From Rhizobium leguminosarum (GTDB lineage: Bacteria; Pseudomonadota; Alphaproteobacteria; Rhizobiales; Rhizobiaceae), in the NCBI RefSeq assembly GCF_017876795.1, contig NZ_JAGIOR010000001.1:2816501-2880500 (forward strand): 64,000 nt of DNA, read 5' to 3'. The notes below the pieces were generated by a model. It ran no database searches. It saw only the letters and a program-made list of their open reading frames with translations, and had not been told where the DNA came from. The first letter of the stretch is position 1; every line of letters starts with the position of its first letter. Positions 18,906-26,919 of this stretch are shown here, one piece after another. A program made the translations under genes and the position numbers.

Positions 18906-19529
18906 ATGAGGCTGGCTTGGAACGTGCTGGCGTCGCTTTGCGCTGCCATCGCTTTTGCTATTGCAGCGACGGGAGCGGACGCCGCCGATCCGCTCGTTTT
19001 CAACTATCACGGATGGCAGGTCGATCTGACCAATGCCAGCGGTGCGGAACCCGATCGGAAGATGGTCACGGCCGTCAAGCGGCAGCTCGACATCGTCGAG
19101 CATGTCGATCTGAAGCCCGACATTCTCAAATTCATGCGGACGATCCCAATCTGGGCCAATCCCGCTGCTGCGGGTTTCGGGCCGGGCCATTACAGCAGCA
19201 AGACCGGTATCGACCTGCGTGTCACGGGGCTCGAGCCCGACAAGCCGATCATCCTGCATGAGTTTCTGCATGCTTATAACGACCGGATGCTCCCGGGCGG
19301 ATTTAGCAATTCCGACATCAAACAATTCTTCAATAGCGGTCGGGCGCTCTGGCCGGGCGATTCCTATATGATGAGCAATGACCGCGAATTCTTCGCTGTG
19401 ACGGCAAGCGTCTATCTGTTCGGCGATATCGACCGGCCGCCTTATTCACGCAGCCAGCTCAAAACCAACCAGCCGCGATACTACCAGTGGCTTGCCACGC
19501 TGTTCGACGACGGCCGGCCGCGATCCTGA
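18906..19529 (+). CDS. Secreted protein with HExxH motif, putative metalloprotease
   Basis: A 207-aa protein with an N-terminal signal peptide (about residues 1-25, ending TGADAAD). Mature residues include HEFLHAYND at about 116-124, which contains the zincin signature HExxH. A third ligand cannot be fixed by eye. EFFAVTASVYLFGD near 160 could supply a downstream Glu, as in gluzincins. No family recognised. AAGGAGAG is well placed before ATG 18906. Monocistronic. Confidence 0.6.
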   Translation: MRLAWNVLASLCAAIAFAIAATGADAADPLVFNYHGWQVDLTNASGAEPDRKMVTAVKRQLDIVEHVDLKPDILKFMRTIPIWANPAAAGFGPGHYSSKTGIDLRVTGLEPDKPIILHEFLHAYNDRMLPGGFSNSDIKQFFNSGRALWPGDSYMMSNDREFFAVTASVYLFGDIDRPPYSRSQLKTNQPRYYQWLATLFDDGRPRS

Positions 19530-19543
19530 AAGGCGCGATCCGA

Positions 19544-20341
19544 TCAGGCCGTCTTCCTGCTGAGGAACAGCCCGGTCTCCTTGCTGACATCGAGCGCGCC
19601 GCTGCCTTGCCTGAAGGCATCGGCGATGGCCTGGCGGAAGCGGCTGAGCTGAGGCTCGTCGGCGCCTTCGCCGGGCGGATAGGAGGTCAGCGCCAGAAAG
19701 ACATCCTCGGGCTCGGTGATCCGCATGCTTGCCGGGTATTGCGACATGGCGACGTTTCCGAATTGCGACCGCATCATGTGCTCGGCGGCGTTATATCCAA
19801 AGGCTTCGGCCGCAGGATCGGTCGGCGTGCTGCCGAAGACTGTCGTCAGCTGGTAGATCTCACGCATGTTGCCGATGCCGTTGGTGGTGACCGCGAGAAA
19901 GCCGCCCGGTTTCAGCACCCTCGACATCTCAGCGATGCCGGCCGCCGGGTCGGGCAGGTGGTAGAGCATGTGCATGGCGATCACGAGATCGAAGGCGCCG
20001 TCTTCGAAGGGGAGTGCAGCTGCATCGGCCTGGCGGCCTTGAACGGAACCGAAGGGCAGTGCGCTGCAGCGCGCCGCCGCCTCGTCGACCATGCCTGACG
20101 AAAGGTCGGCGAGTGTCAGCTGCAGATCCTCCGGCAGAAGACCTGCCGTTGCCGCCCAGAACCATGCCGGCCCGCAGCCGACATCGAGGACGCGATCTCC
20201 CGGTTTCAGGGGCAGCTGCGCGGCAACCCACGGAAACCAGCCCGTTTCGGCGATGGTATATTCGGTATGGAGCCTGGCCCGGGCGGCGAGCTTGCGGCTG
20301 TCGCCATACTGTACCGCATTGCCTTCGGTTATGGAGGACAT
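19544..20341 (-). CDS. Class I SAM-dependent methyltransferase
   Basis: A 265-aa Methyltransf_11-type enzyme. Motif I RVLDVGCGPAWFWAA is at about residues 50-64, then TLADLSSGMVDEA, DAAALPFEDGAFDLVIAMHMLYHL and VLKPGGFLAVTTNG. ATG 20341 (MSSITEG) is chosen because upstream codons read into the promoter region with no ribosome site. The substrate is unknown. It converges on the secreted HExxH gene, with 14 bp between stops. Confidence 0.84.
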   Translation of the reverse strand: MSSITEGNAVQYGDSRKLAARARLHTEYTIAETGWFPWVAAQLPLKPGDRVLDVGCGPAWFWAATAGLLPEDLQLTLADLSSGMVDEAAARCSALPFGSVQGRQADAAALPFEDGAFDLVIAMHMLYHLPDPAAGIAEMSRVLKPGGFLAVTTNGIGNMREIYQLTTVFGSTPTDPAAEAFGYNAAEHMMRSQFGNVAMSQYPASMRITEPEDVFLALTSYPPGEGADEPQLSRFRQAIADAFRQGSGALDVSKETGLFLSRKTA

Positions 20342-20485
20342 CTCAACTCTCCGCCTGCCTCGTGAAGCCTCGGGCCTCAAGGCAGAGCCTATAGAGGGCG
20401 TCGTTCCTGGACAAGACGTGACTATGCACAACCGGTCGAGCTTGCCTGCGCGGCTGGCCCAAACCTTCTGCTATGAGAAAAATAA

Positions 20486-20566
20486 ATCGTATCCGATAAA
20501 ATCGGAATGGTGTTGACATCGAATTCGGCTTGGCATATTAGAGCGCATCCGAGTTAATCTGATGCG
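20486..20566 (+). promoter_or_regulatory. ohr promoter with two probable OhrR operators
   Basis: A good sigma70-type promoter: TTGACA at 20513-20518, 17-bp spacer, TATTAG at 20536-20541. Immediately upstream is ATCGTATCCGATAAAATCGG (20486-20505), nearly the same sequence as in front of ohrR at 24590-24609. Just downstream of the -10 is a second site with inverted repeat CGCATC (20544-20549) and GATGCG (20561-20566). Repressor bound at either site would block the promoter. Confidence 0.7.
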
Positions 20567-20597
20567 ATAAAGATGATCAAACCGAAAGGATACGACA

Positions 20598-20993
20598 ATG
20601 ACTGAGAAGCTTCTTTTCGCCGGCAAGACCCACATCGCCGGCGGCCGCAACGGCTACGCACGCAGCAGCGACGGCACGCTCGATATCAAGCTGCCGCAGC
20701 CGCATCCGGCGGCCGAAAACCTGTTCGGCGCCGCCTGGTCGGCCTGCTATATCGGCGCCATCGAGCTCGCCGCCGCGCAGCGGAAGATCACGCTGCCAGC
20801 CAGTCCCGAGGTCGATGCCGAGATTACGCTCAACGGCGATAATGGCTCATACTTCCTGCGTGCACGGCTCAATGTCAGCCTGGCAGACGTCGATCGCGAG
20901 ATCGCAGAGGAGCTGATCGAGGCAGCCCACGGCATCTGCCCCTATTCCAAGGCGGTCCACGGCAACATCGACGTCGAAACCAAGCTTGTCTGA
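20598..20993 (+). CDS. ohr: Ohr, organic hydroperoxide resistance protein
   Basis: A 131-aa OsmC/Ohr-fold thiol peroxidase that reduces organic and fatty-acid hydroperoxides with dihydrolipoamide. Both redox cysteines are present: the peroxidatic Cys in AAWSACYIGAIELAA at about 50 and the resolving Cys in GICPYSKA at about 114. The N-terminal Arg of the active site is probably in GGRNGYAR near 20. Length fits Ohr, not OsmC. AAAGGA precedes ATG 20598. Its likely regulator, ohrR, is 3 kb away at 24061-24552. Confidence 0.93.
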   Translation: MTEKLLFAGKTHIAGGRNGYARSSDGTLDIKLPQPHPAAENLFGAAWSACYIGAIELAAAQRKITLPASPEVDAEITLNGDNGSYFLRARLNVSLADVDREIAEELIEAAHGICPYSKAVHGNIDVETKLV

Positions 20994-21031
20994 ACGGGAA
21001 GGGCCGGCCTCGCGCCGTCTTCTTCAAGCGG

Positions 21032-21060
21032 GGGTCTGCCGATCGGCGGCAGACCCGTTT
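21032..21060 (+). terminator. Terminator-like hairpin after ohr
   Basis: Perfect 9-bp stem GGGTCTGCC (21032-21040) / GGCAGACCC (21048-21056), a 7-nt loop, then GTTT. The T-run is short, so it is a probable but weak intrinsic terminator. Confidence 0.65.
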
Positions 21061-21098
21061 CTGAGCTGGCAGCAACCCTGCCGATCGGAGGAAGTGCC

Positions 21099-22181
21099 AT
21101 GATCAACAGTGAGGCAGAGCCGCGCCAGGCCTATGACGAGTTTTCGCTTGTGCTCGATCCCGATGTCTATGAGCCGCTGGCCGACGATTGGTTGATCGGC
21201 ATCACCGACGTCGTCAGCTCGACCGCGGCGATCCGCTCCGGGCGCTATGAAGACGTCAATTATGCCGGCGCGTCGATTATCGCCGCCCTCGGCAATGCCT
21301 GGGGTTCGTTCGATTTTCCCTTCGTGTTTCGCGGAGACGGTGCGGCCTTCGCCTTGCCGCCGCAGGGCATCATGGCGGCGACATCTGCATTGCGTGGTGT
21401 CGCGAGCTTTGCCAGAAGCGATCTTGATCTTACCCTTCGGATCGGGTTGCTGACCGTGCGGGAAATCCGCGCCGGCGGACGCGACGTCAGAATTGCGCGC
21501 TACGCCGCCTCCGATAGCGCGACGTATGCGATGTTTACGGGGGGCGGGCTCAAATGGGCGGAGCAGCAGATCAAGAACGGCCAGTATCTGGTCAAGCCGG
21601 GGCGTTATGCAACGAAGCCCGATCTGACCGGTCTGAGCTGTGACTGGACACCTTTCCCGAGCCGGCAGGGCGAGATCCTGTCGCTGCTCGTCGAGCCCCG
21701 CGACGACACCAGTCCAGAGGTCTTTGCAGCGCTGGCGAAGCGTGTGCTTGCAGTTTTCGACGCCGCGCCGCGCCAGTCTCATCCGCTTCCCGGTAGCGCT
21801 CCCATTTCCGAGGGCAGCGGGAGGCGAGTCGATGGGCAAGACTGGTCGCAGGTCGCCGCCAGTTCGGATTTCCGCAAGTTCGACGATGGGTTGCGCCTGA
21901 CGCTGGACTGCACTGCGGAACAGATCGACAGGGTGGAAACTATCCTTGTCTCGGCAAGGGCATGCGGCGAGATCAGCTTCGGCCTGCACCGCCAGTCGCA
22001 TGCGCTAATGACCTGCCTCGTGCCATCCGGTCACCCGGATTCGCACCTGCATTTCCTCGATGGAATGGACGGCGGTTATGCCAAGGCGGCCGAAATGATG
22101 GAGGAAGGTGCGCTTGCTGTGGCATCGCGTCAGCCCGAGAGGCCCCTTCGCGGCGGTTCGAGGCATAGCCTGACAGGGTAA
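21099..22181 (+). CDS. DUF3095 family protein, cyclase-like
   Basis: A 360-aa protein matching DUF3095. The N-terminal half resembles class III nucleotide cyclases: GITDVVSSTAAIRSGRYEDV at about residues 30-49 (the metal-binding Asp region), then FRGDGAAFALPP near 76-87 (the second Asp/Gly turn). Whether it makes a cyclic nucleotide is untested, and the match to active-site residues is partial. No membrane segment. GGAGGAAG precedes ATG 21099. It follows the ohr terminator and is probably its own unit. Confidence 0.75.
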   Translation: MINSEAEPRQAYDEFSLVLDPDVYEPLADDWLIGITDVVSSTAAIRSGRYEDVNYAGASIIAALGNAWGSFDFPFVFRGDGAAFALPPQGIMAATSALRGVASFARSDLDLTLRIGLLTVREIRAGGRDVRIARYAASDSATYAMFTGGGLKWAEQQIKNGQYLVKPGRYATKPDLTGLSCDWTPFPSRQGEILSLLVEPRDDTSPEVFAALAKRVLAVFDAAPRQSHPLPGSAPISEGSGRRVDGQDWSQVAASSDFRKFDDGLRLTLDCTAEQIDRVETILVSARACGEISFGLHRQSHALMTCLVPSGHPDSHLHFLDGMDGGYAKAAEMMEEGALAVASRQPERPLRGGSRHSLTG

Positions 22182-22299
22182 TTGACCCCTCCATAGCCCG
22201 GGCGCATAGTCCGGACAGACGCGAATGACCTACTGCTGCAACGAGGTCGGCCAGTCGATCCTCGTCCATTCCTGCAGATCGAACGGAGAGGAAAGCGTC

Positions 22300-23598
22300 A
22301 TGTCACCGACATCCCTATCAATGCCCACCCGGCGCGAACTGCTGGCCGCCACCGCCGTAGCCGGGGCCGTCGGCATGCTTGCCGGAACGCGCAGCGCCGA
22401 GGCGAATGGCGAGGAGATCAGCCCTTTCAGCGTCAACTTCCCTGAGGAGGCGCTCGACGATCTGCGCCGGCGCGTCGCGGCGACCCGTTGGCCGGACAAG
22501 GAGACCGTTACGGATGATAGCCAGGGCGTACGGTGCGAGACGGTCCAGAAGCTCGCGAACCATTGGGCGAGGGAATACGACTGGCGCAAGACTGAGGCGC
22601 GGCTCAATGCGTTGCCGCAGTTCGTCACCGAGATTGATGGACTGGATATCCACTTCATCCACGTCCGCTCCAAGCATGAAAATGCGCTGCCTATCATCAT
22701 CACCCATGGGTGGCCTGGCTCGATCATCGAGCAACTGAAGATCATCGAGCCGCTCAGTGACCCGAGCGCGCACGGCGGCGGCGACGCGGACGCGTTTCAT
22801 GTGGTGATCCCATCGCTGCCAGGCTATGGCTTCTCCGGCAAGCCGACGGCACCAGGTTGGAATCCTCCTCGCATTGCCCGCGCCTGGGTGACGCTGATGC
22901 AGCGCCTCGGCTACACAAGGTTCGTGGCGCAGGGCGGCGATTGGGGGAACGCGGTCACCGAGCTGATGGCTTTGCAGGAGCCGCCGGGGTTGCTCGCCAT
23001 CCACACGAACATGGCGGCCACGGTTCCGGCCGATATCGCCAAGGCGCTCGCAGCCGGCGGGCCGCCGCCCGCAGGCCTTTCTGCTGAGGAAAAACAGGCC
23101 TGGGACCAGCTCGACGACTTCTACAAGAATGGGCTGGGCTATGCCATCGAGATGAACAATCGGCCGCAGACCCTCTATGGGATCGTCGATTCGCCGGTCG
23201 GCCTAGCCGCCTGGATGCTCGACCACGACATTCGCAGCTACCAGATGATCGCTCGTGTTTTCGATGGAAAGTCCGAGGGGCTGACGAAGGATGATATCCT
23301 CGACAACGTCACGCTTTATTGGCTGACGAATACCGCAATCTCCTCTGCGCGCCTTTACTGGGACAATGCGCATTTTCCATCGGGAGGCTTCTTCGACCCC
23401 AGGGGCATCAAGATCCCCGTTGCCGTGAGTGCCTTCCCCGACGAGATCTATGCGGCGCCGAAGAGCTGGGCGGAGCAGGCCTATCCGAAACTCATTCACT
23501 ACAACAGGCTCGACAAAGGCGGCCACTTTGCCGCCTGGGAACAGCCGGTGGCTATGACGGCTGAGCTGAGGACGGCATTCCGATCGCTGCGCCAGTAA
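22300..23598 (+). CDS. Epoxide hydrolase-like alpha/beta hydrolase with Tat signal
   Basis: A 432-aa protein. A twin-arginine leader (TRRELLAATAV at about residues 10-20) suggests export. The EHN domain of microsomal-type epoxide hydrolases is at about 45-150 (FPEEALDDLRRRVAATRWPD). The alpha/beta hydrolase core has the oxyanion motif HGWPGS near 155, YGFSGKP near 185 and nucleophile Asp in QGGDWGN near 215. The catalytic His is probably in KGGHFAAWE near the C-terminus. Tat-exported members are common in rhizobia. Epoxide substrate unknown. GAGAGGAAAG precedes ATG 22300. Confidence 0.85.
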   Translation: MSPTSLSMPTRRELLAATAVAGAVGMLAGTRSAEANGEEISPFSVNFPEEALDDLRRRVAATRWPDKETVTDDSQGVRCETVQKLANHWAREYDWRKTEARLNALPQFVTEIDGLDIHFIHVRSKHENALPIIITHGWPGSIIEQLKIIEPLSDPSAHGGGDADAFHVVIPSLPGYGFSGKPTAPGWNPPRIARAWVTLMQRLGYTRFVAQGGDWGNAVTELMALQEPPGLLAIHTNMAATVPADIAKALAAGGPPPAGLSAEEKQAWDQLDDFYKNGLGYAIEMNNRPQTLYGIVDSPVGLAAWMLDHDIRSYQMIARVFDGKSEGLTKDDILDNVTLYWLTNTAISSARLYWDNAHFPSGGFFDPRGIKIPVAVSAFPDEIYAAPKSWAEQAYPKLIHYNRLDKGGHFAAWEQPVAMTAELRTAFRSLRQ

Positions 23599-23619
23599 GG
23601 CAAAAAAGCGCGTTGTGCT

Positions 23620-24051
23620 TCAGTCTTTGCTGCTCTGCTGCAAGACGAGCTTTGCAAGGATTTGACCGAGCTGAGGCAGCGCCAGCTCGGTTTCGCATTC
23701 TATCTCGGCGGCGGTAAACCATCTGAGCGCTGTGTGTTCATCACCGATAAGTCGCGGAGAGCCCTGCCATCGATCGACGTGATAGACGTGGATGGTGGCG
23801 GATGCCCCGGGCGGGCTTTCCGAAACGAGCTTTCCTGCCAATTTCCAGTGCTGCGGCGTCACGCCGATTTCTTCCAACAATTCCCGGCGCATTGCCGTCT
23901 CGGCGTCTTCGCCGCTCTTAAGGTGACCGCCCGGCAGACTCCACCGATCCGGGTGCGTCTTGCGCTCCGAACTTCGCCTTGCGAGCAGAACGCTCCCATT
24001 CCCAATCAATGCGCCAATTGCGATCTCGGGGATGTCACCAGGTGCCGACAT
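23620..24051 (-). CDS. NUDIX hydrolase
   Basis: A 143-aa protein with a complete Nudix box, GGHLKSGEDAETAMRRELLEE followed by IGV (consensus GX5EX7REUXEEXGU), at about residues 41-64. The WSLPGGH strand before it and RWFTAAEIE after it resemble MutT/YvcI-type nucleotide pyrophosphohydrolases. It lies 9 bp after the ohrR stop on the same strand and is probably co-transcribed with it. This fits a role in clearing oxidised nucleotides during peroxide stress, which is inference from context. Confidence 0.88.
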   Translation of the reverse strand: MSAPGDIPEIAIGALIGNGSVLLARRSSERKTHPDRWSLPGGHLKSGEDAETAMRRELLEEIGVTPQHWKLAGKLVSESPPGASATIHVYHVDRWQGSPRLIGDEHTALRWFTAAEIECETELALPQLGQILAKLVLQQSSKD

Positions 24052-24060
24052 GTGCCGCGA

Positions 24061-24552
24061 TCATGATTTTTCCGGTTCGGCCTGTGCCCGCAGCAGGTTG
24101 TCGCGCAGCCGCGTGACCGACTTCTGTACGACGGGGAAATCATCGCCGAGGCCGACGGCGTCGATCAGGACGGAGCTGGGATCGGTTTCGAGAAGATCAC
24201 GCCCCGCCGGCGTCAGGCTCACCCGCACCTGCCGTTCGTCGGCGGGATCGCGATGGCGGGTGATAAAGCCGACCGACTCCAGCTTCTTGAGAATGGGCGT
24301 CAGCGTGTTGGATTCGAGGAACAGTTTTTCCCCCAACATGCTGACCGTCTGTTCGTCCTCTTCGGAAAGGGCGACCATGGCGATGTACTGGGTATAGGTC
24401 AGACCGATCGCGTCCAGGACCGGCTTGTAGGCGCGGCCGAAGGCGAGATTGGCCGAATAGACCGCGAAGCACAGGAAGTTCGAAAGCTTACGGCCGTCGC
24501 CGTCAGTCTTAGGGGAGTTTGATGCTGGCTGTTTTGCTTTGGGCGCGGGCAT
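24061..24552 (-). CDS. ohrR: OhrR-type MarR repressor
   Basis: A 163-aa MarR-family regulator. The peroxide-sensing Cys of OhrR is visible in the N-terminal helix, LSNFLCFAVYSANLAF (about residues 23-38). Winged HTH follows with YTQYIAMVALSE, then SMLGEKLFLESNTLTPILKK, with the DPADERQVRV wing. ATG 24552 is preferred to the upstream TTG 24579. Shared operator sequence with ohr, and the Cys, together support OhrR over a generic MarR. The nudix gene follows directly. Confidence 0.87.
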   Translation of the reverse strand: MPAPKAKQPASNSPKTDGDGRKLSNFLCFAVYSANLAFGRAYKPVLDAIGLTYTQYIAMVALSEEDEQTVSMLGEKLFLESNTLTPILKKLESVGFITRHRDPADERQVRVSLTPAGRDLLETDPSSVLIDAVGLGDDFPVVQKSVTRLRDNLLRAQAEPEKS

Positions 24553-24582
24553 GGGTCTATCCTGTTCGGCATTTATCAATGC

Positions 24583-24614
24583 AATATATATCGTATCCGA
24601 TTAAATCGCAATGG
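24583..24614 (-). promoter_or_regulatory. ohrR promoter with OhrR operator in the spacer
   Basis: Read on the minus strand: TTGCGA (-35) at 24611-24606, 17-bp spacer, TATATT (-10) at 24588-24583. The spacer and -35 hold the plus-strand sequence ATCGTATCCGATTAAATCGC (24590-24609), which contains CGATT-A-AATCG. A near-identical motif lies upstream of ohr. OhrR probably represses its own gene. Confidence 0.72.
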
Positions 24615-24684
24615 CGACGGCAGTGGTTTTGTCGGGCCGTCGCCCCAATTTCCGGAGCGGCGGCCAGTGTCGGGGTCTTACAGC

Positions 24685-25458
24685 TTAAGCGAACTTTTCC
24701 GTCGCATCGGCCTTGCCGAACACCCAATAACCGGACGCTTTGATCCAGCCGAGCGGGTAGCTTCTTTCCGTCAGCAGATAGGCGCGGATATCGCGTGTCA
24801 CCGAGGCTTCCGCCGCGACCCAGATGAATGTTTCCGGCTGGATATCGACCGTGGCCAGCAGTTTCAGCAGGGCTGCGGCATCGGTTGCCTTGGAGAGAGG
24901 CCGGTGCGCCCAGTGGACGTGCAATTCGGCTGACGTGTCGAAGGTCTGCTCTTCCAACGGGCCGGTGACGGCTGCGACTGTGGTGATGATAGTTCCGGCG
25001 GGGCTTTCCTCGATCCGGCGGCCAATCGCCGGCAGCGCGGTTTCGTCGCCGATCAGCAGCCATCGTTTGACGTTCGCGGAAACCACGGCGGAGCCTCTTG
25101 GCCCGCCGATCTCGAGCCTGTCGCCGGGGCGGGCGCCGATCGCCCACCGCGTCACCGGGCCTGCCTCGTGCAAGGCGAAATCGATGGTCAATTTCCGCCC
25201 GGCATTATCATAGCGGCGCGGTGTGTAGTCACGGCGCTCTTCTCCGCCATCGGCGGCCGGTACGAAAATCTTGATGTGGTCGTCGGGCGCAAGGCTGATG
25301 AAATCGGCAAGATCGTCGCCGGTCAACGTGATGCGGCGCATGCCGGGGGTGATATCGACGACGCTTTCAGCCGTCAGCGTGCGCCGTCGCGTGTCGTGGC
25401 GCACCCGCTCGATGGCAGGGGCCGATGAAGTCTGCTCTTTGCTTTGATTGTTATCCAT
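24685..25458 (-). CDS. Siderophore-interacting protein (FAD-dependent ferric reductase family)
   Basis: A 257-aa protein of the SIP/ViuB family, which reduces ferric siderophores in the cytosol to release iron. The FAD-binding domain has the RDYTPRRYD motif at about residues 75-83 (family RxYTxR). The NAD(P)H-binding half carries LLIGDETALPAIGRRIEE near 148-165 and the C-terminal FIWVAAEASVTRDIRAYL near 207-224. Length is typical. No siderophore receptor or ABC gene is adjacent. Not linked to ohrR: 130 bp and its own orientation separate them. Confidence 0.87.
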   Translation of the reverse strand: MDNNQSKEQTSSAPAIERVRHDTRRRTLTAESVVDITPGMRRITLTGDDLADFISLAPDDHIKIFVPAADGGEERRDYTPRRYDNAGRKLTIDFALHEAGPVTRWAIGARPGDRLEIGGPRGSAVVSANVKRWLLIGDETALPAIGRRIEESPAGTIITTVAAVTGPLEEQTFDTSAELHVHWAHRPLSKATDAAALLKLLATVDIQPETFIWVAAEASVTRDIRAYLLTERSYPLGWIKASGYWVFGKADATEKFA

Positions 25459-25947
25459 GTGTCCTCAGGAGCTTTGAAACTCGATCCGCAGGACACAGTC
25501 GCGCAGATCGAAGCCGCAAAGCCGTTCGATCATACGCGTTGAGTGACGTTAACGCTTACGTGGCCGAGTGACCCGGCCATTGACGGCATGATGTAGCCGA
25601 CGGTGGCGGCGTGTGCAACCGCATGGCGGCTACGAAATCCGATGATTGCCGAAGTTTAACTTTTCGCAGCCAATTCAGTCGGGCAAAGTCGGCCATCAAT
25701 CGCAAGGACGGAAGTGCGGGGTCGATGGATAGCAGGATCGAGGAAGTGCTCGACATCTATTGAGGCGAGGTTGGTTTTAGCGATCAGGCCGGCTGCGTCG
25801 AATGCCGGGAGGCGGATGACCTCGCGCCTCAGATGAGCTATCCGACACAGTGTTATCGACTAATCGATTTTCACCGGCTCCGGATCCCCGATCTCGAACC
25901 CATGCTCTTGCCCCTTCGACAGTCTCAACATCTGAGGAAACCAGATC
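25459..25947. other. 489-bp gap without a supported gene
   Basis: No ORF here has credible coding character. One plus-strand stretch at about 25675-25762 reads AKSAINRKDG...SRIEEVLDIY to a stop and could be a decayed 3' end, but I cannot match it to a family. The last 35 bp hold the ribosome site (TGAGGAAACC) of the next gene. Confidence 0.5.
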
Positions 25948-26721
25948 ATGATGATGAACAGACGGACTTTTTCGGCCGCCCTCGTTGCCGGCGTCGCCGC
26001 CACTTTTCTCTCCAGCCGCGGCATGGCCGCGACATCGGCTCCGGTGAAGGCGCGCAATGTCGTGTTGGCGCATGGGCTGTTTGCCGACGGTTCGTGCTGG
26101 GCAGAGGTGATTGCGCGCCTGCAGGCGGCCGGACTGAACGCTACGGCGGTGCAGAATCCGCTGACGACGCTGCCGGAGGCTGTTGCTGCGGTAAAGCGGG
26201 TGCTCGACCGGCAGGACGGACCGACGGTGCTGGTCGGGCATTCGTTTTCCGGCATGATGGTCACCGAGGCTGGCGTTCATCCCAACGTTTCGGCGCTTGT
26301 CTATGTCGCTGCGCGGGCGCCGGATGCGGGGGAGGATTATACCGCGCTTGCCAAGACCTTCCCGACGCCGCCGGCTTCGGCCGGCATCGTCTTCGACGGC
26401 GACGAGGGACGCTTGAGCGAAGCGGCCTTCCTGCGCGATTTCGCCGGCGACCTGCCGGAAGCCAGGGCAAAAGTGCTCTATGCGGTGCAGCAGCCGTTCC
26501 AGAAGGCGCTGCTGACCGGCAAGACCACGCAAGCCGCCTGGCGTTCGAAGCCGAGCTGGTATGCCGTTTCGACCGAGGACCGGACGATCGATCCCGATCT
26601 CGAACGCTTCATGGCCAAGCGCATGGGGGCAAAGACCATCGAGGTAAAGGCCAGCCACCTGTCGCTGATCTCCCATCCCGACGAGATCACTCGGCTTGTC
26701 CTGGAGGCGGCCGGGCAGTAA
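25948..26721 (+). CDS. Alpha/beta hydrolase with Tat-type signal
   Basis: A 257-aa hydrolase. The N-terminal NRRTFSAALVAGVAATFL looks like a twin-arginine signal, so it is probably periplasmic. Three ATGs in a row (25948, 25951, 25954) can serve as start. Core motifs are HGLFADGSCW (oxyanion loop) near 42-51, nucleophile GHSFSGMM near 96-103, and a His in ASHLSLISHPDE near 238. It resembles the EstC/salicylate-esterase-like family. Substrate unknown. Confidence 0.83.
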   Translation: MMMNRRTFSAALVAGVAATFLSSRGMAATSAPVKARNVVLAHGLFADGSCWAEVIARLQAAGLNATAVQNPLTTLPEAVAAVKRVLDRQDGPTVLVGHSFSGMMVTEAGVHPNVSALVYVAARAPDAGEDYTALAKTFPTPPASAGIVFDGDEGRLSEAAFLRDFAGDLPEARAKVLYAVQQPFQKALLTGKTTQAAWRSKPSWYAVSTEDRTIDPDLERFMAKRMGAKTIEVKASHLSLISHPDEITRLVLEAAGQ

Positions 26722-26804
26722 TTTCCGGTGTGGCGCGATGGTGTCTATGAGACGGTTACTCTGTGCATAGCGGATGCACCGTCGTAGTGCACGTCACCCG
26801 CCCC

Positions 26805-26840
26805 CGTCCTTCGAGGCTCCGGCCTTTGGCCCGCGCATGA
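26805..26840. repeat. Dispersed intergenic repeat, copy 1
   Basis: The core CCTTCGAGGCTCCGGCCT plus flanking (T/G)TGGCC(C/T)GCGCA recurs at 50813-50850 with a few changes. Both copies lie between genes. It resembles rhizobial intergenic mosaic-type repeats by memory only. Confidence 0.55.
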
Positions 26841-26919
26841 GCGCTGCTGGCGAGAGCGGGTGAGAAAGTAGCCGTTACATCGTCTTGCGCGACCGGTGCT
26901 TTCACGCGACAAAGTCCGG

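Noticed and set aside
25833..26750. A 305-codon plus-strand frame over the Tat hydrolase
   Set aside because: Shadow frame. The 257-aa hydrolase has a signal and catalytic motifs in its own frame.
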